Shown piece by piece: positions 7,987 to 12,614 of a stretch of 12,614 bases of DNA. The DNA lies in assembly GCA_027943245.1 (NCBI GenBank), contig JANDJZ010000778.1, positions 1-12,614 of the forward strand, in the 5' to 3' direction. The first letter of the stretch is position 1; the number at the start of each line of letters is the position of its first letter. The notes beneath the pieces are model-generated. The model did not search any database. It had not been told where the DNA came from and saw nothing but the letters and a program-made list of their open reading frames with translations. The DNA is from Acanthamoeba sp. SK_2022b. Taxonomy: Eukaryota > Discosea > Longamoebia > Acanthamoebidae. Made by a program: the position numbers and the translations under genes.

Positions 7987-8741
7987 TAGAGAGGGCGGGT
8001 ACCTCGCTGCGAACTTGGAGAGGGCAGCGACGACGTTTCGCAGAGACGGAGAGGTGAGCAGGGAGGTGGCGAGAGCAACAATGAGGGAGGAGAGGGGGGC
8101 ATACCTCGGCCGGATCAGGAACGTGCCGGGCGGCTTGCCCTTGAGCAGCGACATGGCGTCATTGCGCGTGGCTGCACGCGCGTGTTATGTTCGTTGTGTT
8201 GTTGTGTTGTGTTGTGTGTTGTGTGTGTAGTGCACGTTCGTGATGGTGTTGGTGAGAACAAGCACGACGCAGTTCGCCAGGCGTTGGTGGAGCATTTGAT
8301 GGCCGAGGGCCGCACCGTTCTTGTGGTACCAGCTTTGGGCTGCAAAAGGAAGAAGTGGCGCACATATGAATGAAGAAGGGAAGAGTTAGACAGGCCCCTC
8401 GCTGAGGGCTTCGGTGTTGTAAGGGGGCTCCGATACCAAAGTCTTCGCTCGTCATGCTGAAGCTGACCCTCGCAAGCTGCCATGTTTCCATTAGAGCACG
8501 TTTGTTAAATAGCACGAAATAAATATATTCAATTAATTTCAATAAATGGAGTGAATTTTGGCAACGATTAAATTGGGTGGCGCAGTACCTGCGGACCCAA
8601 GAGGGCGACGTAATTGCTCTTGTCGCGCGTGCCATTTTCGTAGCTCTGATTTTTGTACTTGTAGTGTCCTCCCTCTTCCTCATCTTCATCTTCATACTCC
8701 TCTTCATCGTCATCTTCGTCATCGTCCGTCAGTTCAGGCAT
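5638..8741 (-). CDS. SH2 - leucine-rich repeat - SH2 signalling protein
   Basis: Proposed exons in order: 8741-8597, 8339-8316, 8171-8105, 8013-8003, 7861-7704, 7609-7409, 7271-7047, 6947-6811, 6680-6538, 6454-6382, 6298-5638; 614 residues exactly in frame. Residues 1-48 are acidic (runs of D and E). SH2-1 spans about 52-135: WYHKNATRNDAMSLL, GTFLIRPSS with the phosphotyrosine-binding Arg at about 77, CYAMTF and IKHNLIY. A linker follows, including a poly-Gly stretch near 250. Residues 278-395 hold ribonuclease-inhibitor-like LRRs (LTNVDLSVNSITDAGAVALA, VRLLDLSHNFIGKEG). SH2-2 spans about 433-555 (TYFHGF, GSFLFHLNE, VRHRALYR, GYSF); its FLVR arginine is His and the following Ser is Asn. There is no kinase domain or signal peptide, so a cytosolic phosphotyrosine adaptor is inferred. 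A start at 8798 would add 19 residues. The exon 1 donor is the weakest join. Confidence 0.8.
5650..5655 (-). terminator. AATAAA overlapping the 3' end of the SH2/LRR coding region
   Basis: On the minus strand an AATAAA hexamer sits 9 nt before the stop codon (5640-5638), encoding part of the last residues LNKHSP. It may be a poly(A) signal placed inside the coding end, as happens in compact genomes, or just coding sequence. Confidence 0.3.
6738..6790 (+). repeat. 53-nt alternating purine-pyrimidine tract (GC, then CA) in an SH2/LRR gene intron
   Basis: An unbroken purine-pyrimidine alternation runs from a GC array through GTACGCACGC into a (CA) run. It lies in the intron 6810-6681 of the minus-strand gene and is followed at 6795-6805 by eleven G (eleven C in the transcript, just after the donor). 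Confidence 0.92.
7927..7986 (+). repeat. (GTGC)15 tetranucleotide microsatellite in an SH2/LRR gene intron
   Basis: This is a perfect 60-nt array of 15 units within the intron 8002-7862 of the minus-strand gene, where the transcript reads (GCAC)15. It lies between the 11-nt exon and the exon encoding CYAMTF of SH2-1. Confidence 0.95.
8003..8013 (-). other. 11-nt micro-exon of the SH2/LRR gene
   Basis: The segment TTCGCAGCGAG on the minus strand is flanked by AAG (acceptor) and GTACCC (donor). It joins RP-AG to G-GG in matching phase and gives FLIRPSSQRGCYAMTF, the expected spacing between the beta-B and beta-C strands of an SH2 domain. Without it the SH2 fold would lack the phosphate-binding loop and the frame would break. 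Confidence 0.75.
8316..8339 (-). other. 24-nt micro-exon opening the first SH2 domain
   Basis: The exon lies between TTTTGCAG and GTGCGG on the minus strand. It codes QSWYHKN, with the tryptophan that begins most SH2 domains. Its phases (2 nt in, 1 nt out) fit the next exon perfectly (KNATRNDAM). Upstream it needs a phase-1 donor, which the site TTGG|GTCCGC at 8597 gives and the stronger-looking CAG|GTACTG at 8589 does not. Confidence 0.65.
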
Positions 8742-9059
8742 ACCCGCCACCTCCTCCGCCAGCTCCTCCCTCGCGTTCCGTCGTGGGGCGGGCCTCATCT
8801 CCCTTCCTTTCGCGTTTTATTGCGTTGTGCTTTTTTTAACTACAATTCTTATTAGATAATATTTTAGAGAATATTTCTTTGGAGTTGCACGAATGCTGCT
8901 CGTCTATCGTGGTCGAAAATTGAAGGGTTTCTGCCGCAAATATGATTGACTTTTCACGGTCGTTTGCATTGGCGATTGGCTGCATCAAAGGCCTTGTGTG
9001 GCGCTCCCTTGTGTTGGCGACCACAACAACAAACTCTCATCACTATAGGTAGGTCACGT
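8742..9059. promoter_or_regulatory. Divergent intergenic region between the SH2/LRR gene and the diflavin reductase gene
   Basis: About 318 bp separate the two start codons. An AT-rich block at 8815-8885 (repeated TTTAA/ATATTTT-like sequence) divides the GC-richer leaders and is the likely shared promoter core. If the alternative starts at 8798 (minus) or 8946 (plus) are used the interval shrinks to about 147 bp. No other gene is seen in it. Confidence 0.45.
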
Positions 9060-12047
9060 ATGCATCGGCTGTCGCTTCTCAACGCTGCGCAGGCAGCCAT
9101 CCACAGCACCACTGTGCTGCCCTCCACTTTCGGTCGGGCCTGCCTTCAGCGACATCTCCACCCCTCCTCACAGGTGAGCTTCGCCCTCCCCCCGCCACTT
9201 CGACATCCTTTAACCTGCGGTGGAGCGTGGGTGCTCGACCACTGATCTCACCCCGGGGAGTAGGTGTTGGCCAAGGTGAAGTCGATGAAGGTGCTGTGGG
9301 GCTCGCAGACCGGCACGGCCACAGGCTTTGCTGACGACCTGGCCCGCGAGCTGTCCGCACAGGGCATCACCGCCGCCTCGCTGGACCTCCGCAAGTATAA
9401 CTCGGTAGGCGCTCACCAACCGCCCCGCCTCCACTCAAGGCGGTCTGCTGACGCGCTTGGCTCTGTTGAACAGAAAAAGCTTGCGACGGAGAAGGAGCCG
9501 CTGGCCCTGGTGCTGGCGTGCTACGGACAGGGCGAGCCCACCGACAACGCCAAACAGTTCTACGACTTCGTCATGGCCAAGGACAGGAAACAGGGTAGCC
9601 TCAAGGATTTGCACTACACGGTACGTGTAGAGGCAGTGGAACGCTGCGTTACTAGAGGCCTCGTTGACACCACGCACTGGTTGGCGACAGGTGTTTGGGC
9701 TGGGGCAAAGCAAGGCCTACCCGGCGTGCTACCAGGCCGTGGGCCGAAGCGTCGACAAGCGTTTGGAGGAGCTGGGCGCCAAGCGCATCTTTCCCCGCGG
9801 AGAAGGCGATGATAGCGAGGAGTGCGTTTGCCCATCACCTCCCCACGATCGCACGAACGTCTGCGTTCAAAACTAATCACCTGGCACGACCGGTTCAGCA
9901 TTGAAGCCGACTTCACGGCGTGGAAGGACAAGCTGCTCCAGTCCCTCGATGGAGATGAGGAGGAGGCCCAAGGATCGGACCAGCAGCCCGCCGCCGCCAC
10001 GCCAGCGGCTTCGCAGCCACCCAGGCCTGAGCCCGAAAGATATCCTTGCTCTATGCCCTTGCCCCCCCCCCCACGCTGCCCTCCCCTCCTACTCGTCGTG
10101 GGGGTTGGCAGCTTCCTTGACCGAATGATCGTAAGCCTTCGGTGCAAGTTCGAGTGAGCGACAAGTCGACCGCCGCTGCCGCCGCTTACCACAGGTATGG
10201 GACATCACGTGAGTGACCGAGTGAGAGGGGACCGGTAATTGACAGGTAGCTCCTCCTGGACAGGAATCCCTCGGAGCCGATCTCGATCGTGAACCCGGTG
10301 GAGGCGTTGATCGTGGAGAACCAGGAGCTGCAGAGCCCTGCCTCCGACCGTTCCACGCGGCACCTCGAGATCGACCTGGCCGACACCGGTATCACGTACG
10401 CAACCGCCCTCCTCACAGTCGAATTGATTGGTTGTACCAGTTGCGGGGTCTTACGCCATGGCCAACATGCACACAGCTACGAGACTGGAGACTACTTGGG
10501 CGTGTTCCCTATGAACGACGAGCAGATGGTCGGCGACTTGCTCCGGTCTCTCAACATCGACCCGGAGCAGGTCATCGCCCTCAGGGGAGCCGACGGTAGC
10601 CACTCCCCCACTCACCCACCGTCACTCGACACTATGCCACTGTCAACGCCGTCTAACGTCACACGTGCTGCCCTTGCTTATATCTGGAAAGGCTCGAGCG
10701 ACTTTTCCACGCCGAGGAGCATCAAGCAGCACTTCATAGAGAACGTGGACCTCACTGGCAGGTTCGCCGCAGGCCACAGCCACACAGAAGATCTCCCCTT
10801 CCGGCTGACATCGTGTGTGCATGTGGCTGTGTGTGCTTGTGTGTGTGTGCCCAAACAAGGCCCAGGAAGTCGCTCTTTGCCCGCCTCTCGGCCTTTGCCG
10901 CAGATGACGCCACGCGAGCCCGGCTCTCCAGCGACGAGTACATCGACTACTGCGCGCGGGAGAAGCGCGGTCTCTACCACATCCTCAAGGACAACCCCTC
11001 GGTCAAGCTCGGCCTCGAGTCGCTGCTCAGCCTTGCCCCGCCCCTGCTGCCCCGCTACTACTCAATCGCCTCCTCCCCCAAGGTAAGCCGCACGCCATCG
11101 CCACACTCGAAAGCAAGCCACACACGCAGTCTAAGGCGAGCGTGGCGTGGTAGTTCAAGGAGGGCCGCATGCAGTTGACCGTGGCGCTGGCCAAGACCAA
11201 GGCCGAGTCGGGCGCGGACCACTACGGCGTGTGCAGCCGCTACATCTGCGGCCTGAAGCCGGGCCAGAAGGCGAAGCTGTTCGTCAAGACCTCCCTCTTC
11301 CGTCTGCCCCAGTCGCCCGGTAGGCCCGTCAGCCCTGTCGACTACCTGTAGCAGTAGTCATACTCCATGATGGAGAAGCTCACTCACTCACCAACTCTAT
11401 CTCTGTCGACGTCGACAACCGACAGAGGTGCCGATCGTCATGGTCGCAGCCGGCTGCGGCATCGCGCCGTTCCACGGCTTCATGCAGGAGCGAAAGCTGC
11501 AGTGCGAGCGGGTCTCCCTGCCCTACGACAAGTCCAAGAACGTTCTCTACTTTGGAGTGTACAACCAGGCACGCACTGACGCGCCCCAACTGAGTGTCCA
11601 GGCGATCATCTGTCTCACTGCACACAACACCACACAACCACAACACAGAACAAGGACTTCCTGTACGAGTCAGAGTTCAAGGGCTATGAGCGCGATGGGC
11701 TGCTGAAGCTACGGATGGCGTTCTCGGAGGAGCACGCGCCCAACCAGCCGCCCACCTTTGCCCAGCACCGCATGGTGGAGGACATGCCCATGCTGTGGCA
11801 GCTCATCGAGAAGGAGCAGGCCAACACCTACATCTGCGGGTACACCTTGCTCGTTCTTGTGCCAAACGGTGCGTGTGACTGTGTCGCTCACACACGAGTG
11901 TGTTGCAGGCACACGCTGCTGTTCGATGGAGTGAAGGAGGCGCTCCAGCGGACCATGACTGAGGTCGGCGGCGTGCCGGCCAGCGAAGCCAACGACCGAA
12001 TCCTCAAACTGCAAAACAGTGGGCGACTTCAGGTCGACGTCTATTGA
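9060..12047 (+). CDS. Diflavin reductase of the NADPH-cytochrome P450 reductase family with presequence-like N-terminus
   Basis: Proposed exons: 9060-9173, 9264-9404, 9474-9620, 9691-9821, 9899-10039, 10159-10194 (start uncertain), 10264-10395, 10477-10595, 10692-10761, 10866-11082, 11154-11319, 11426-11568, 11649-11839, 11909-12047; about 628 residues against about 680 in animal P450 reductases. Family knowledge: electrons pass from a nicotinamide nucleotide through FAD and FMN to P450s or similar acceptors. The FMN domain shows LWGSQTGTATGFADDL, CYGQGEPTDNAKQFYDF, VFGLG and GAKRIFPRGEGDD. The FAD domain shows GDYLGVFPMND and PRYYSIASS. The nucleotide domain shows AAGCGIAPFHGFMQER and TYICG, and the chain ends in DVY. 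The first 38 residues have Arg, His and Ser but no acid and no membrane anchor, so mitochondrial import is inferred. Changed nucleotide-site residues are listed under findings. A start at 8946 is also open. Confidence 0.85.
10040..10158 (+). other. Probable U12-type (AT-AG) intron in the diflavin reductase gene
   Basis: The exon ends ...PEPE-AG and the next bases are ATATCCTT, the U12 donor consensus. TTCCTTGAC at 10113-10121 fits the U12 branch-site consensus TTCCTTRAY. A GT donor is absent where the family alignment demands an intron. The 3' end is unsettled: AG at 10134-10135 has the right distance (about 15 nt) but runs into a stop unless one base is missing; AG at 10157-10158 keeps the frame (ES-DKSTAAAAAYHRNP) but lies far from the branch site. 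Confidence 0.65.
11569..11648 (+). other. Probable GC-AG intron in the diflavin reductase gene
   Basis: Joining CCAG|GCACGC at 11568/11569 to AACACAG|AAC at 11648/11649 gives YFGVYNQNKDFLY. This has the same length as the matching YG-CRRSDED-YLY segment of mammalian P450 reductase. GT alternatives give a segment four residues too short (after 11556) or eight too long (after 11595). Confidence 0.55.
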
Positions 12048-12057
12048 GCAACTAAGA

Positions 12058-12105
12058 AATAATATAAAAGCAAAATAAAATAAAAAAGATAAAAAAACAT
12101 TTATT
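12058..12105 (+). terminator. A-rich 3' UTR with poly(A) signal of the diflavin reductase gene
   Basis: This AT-only stretch includes AATAAA at 12074-12079, about 27 nt after the stop codon. It fills most of the 67 bp before the next start codon, so it must also hold or overlap the leader of the R3H gene. Confidence 0.5.
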
Positions 12106-12114
12106 GTATCAAAG

Positions 12115-12614
12115 ATGGACGACGATGGTCCGGTGCTTGCTCGCGCCCTCGGCACGCGGCGGGGTCGACGGCTGCTGATGGCCATAGAGACGGAGCTCCA
12201 TGCCCTTGTCGCCGGTGCACAGGGCACTGGCACTGCTCCTCCTCCGGCAGCGGGGCAAGAGACGGAGGCAGAGGACAAGACGAAGAAGCGGGTGGGCGTG
12301 ATGTTTGCAGGGCTGGGCGGGTATGGGCGGCTGCTGGTGCACAAGACCGCGGAGCGGTTCGAGGGGCTCGAGTCCTTTTCCATCGGCGGCAGCGACGACC
12401 GCCGCACCCTCGTGCTCGCCCACTCCGCCTCCGCCGCGTACTACAACCTCCCCCACCAGTTCCTTCTCCCCACAACCACAGCTCACTGACTGGCCACGGC
12501 CAGTCCCTTCCTGCGCTACGCAGACTTTGTGGCCAAGGCCGAGCCGCCCACGCGACAGCCCAGGCCCACAACGACGCCCGCCAAGTCCACCACCAACCCA
12601 GCGGTCGCTGCCAC
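12115..12614 (+). CDS. R3H-domain protein, 5' part
   Basis: The first exon is 12115-12437 and the second runs from 12504 to the window edge, with a phase-2 intron (GTACTA...GGCCAG). The first exon reads MDDDGPVLARALGTRRGRRL, then a helix-rich segment, an acidic/Ala-rich linker, and about residues 76-104 the R3H core: YGRLLVHKTAERF contains the defining R-x3-H (RLLVH), followed by LESFSIGGSDDRRTLVL, the usual Ser and Arg positions. The second exon continues APFLRYADFVAKAEPPTRQP and becomes Pro/Thr-rich. R3H domains bind single-stranded nucleic acid, mostly RNA; the specific job is unknown. The start is the first ATG after the upstream gene's poly(A) region and keeps the frame open. A minus-strand reading of the same region has no recognisable motif. 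Confidence 0.72.

Noticed and set aside
10062..10072. Eleven-base C or G runs (also 3094-3104 and 6795-6805) as regulatory signals
   Set aside because: All lie in introns where such tracts are common. The equal length is curious, but homopolymer calling limits are the simpler explanation.
11709..12407. A 232-codon minus-strand open frame across the end of the reductase and start of the R3H gene
   Set aside because: It runs through an AT-only 3' UTR and two motif-bearing plus-strand coding regions; it encodes nothing recognisable.

Overview
The window is a gene-dense stretch of nuclear DNA from an intron-rich, GC-rich protist. The best guess is Acanthamoeba or a close discosean amoeba. Reasons: very GC-rich exons, short introns (mostly 69-127 nt), AT-rich gene borders, an SH2/leucine-rich-repeat protein typical of amoebozoan phosphotyrosine signalling, and one intron with textbook minor-spliceosome (U12) signals, a system reported from Acanthamoeba. 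The organism assignment is inference. I saw no rRNA, tRNA, CRISPR array or mobile-element gene.

Layout: (1) 1-464, minus: 5' part of a sugar-phosphate-type nucleotidyltransferase running off the left edge. (2) 567-5535, plus: a 23-exon SERAC1-like protein with a mitochondrial-type N-terminus, one membrane segment, about 500 residues of armadillo-type repeats and a C-terminal alpha/beta hydrolase. Four of its introns carry (CA)n arrays of 31-32 units. (3) 5638-8741, minus: an 11-exon protein of about 614 residues, acidic N-terminus - SH2 - linker - LRR - second SH2 whose key arginine is His. It includes 11-nt and 24-nt exons. (4) 9060-12047, plus: a 14-exon diflavin (cytochrome P450 reductase-type) reductase with a presequence-like N-terminus instead of the usual membrane anchor, and altered residues in its nicotinamide-nucleotide site. 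(5) 12115-end, plus: start of an R3H-domain nucleic-acid-binding protein.

Genes 1/2 and 3/4 are divergent (102 bp and about 318 bp between start codons), genes 2/3 convergent (102 bp between stops), and genes 4/5 tandem with only 67 bp between stop and start. This is ordinary eukaryotic clustering, not an operon; no shared pathway joins all five. Two neighbours (SERAC1-like and the diflavin reductase) both look mitochondrial.

Exon structures were assembled by hand from splice signals, reading phase and remembered family patterns. Total lengths come out as whole codons for genes 3 and 4. Gene 2 needs one extra base, in a short C run, to stay in frame. No alignment or database search was run.
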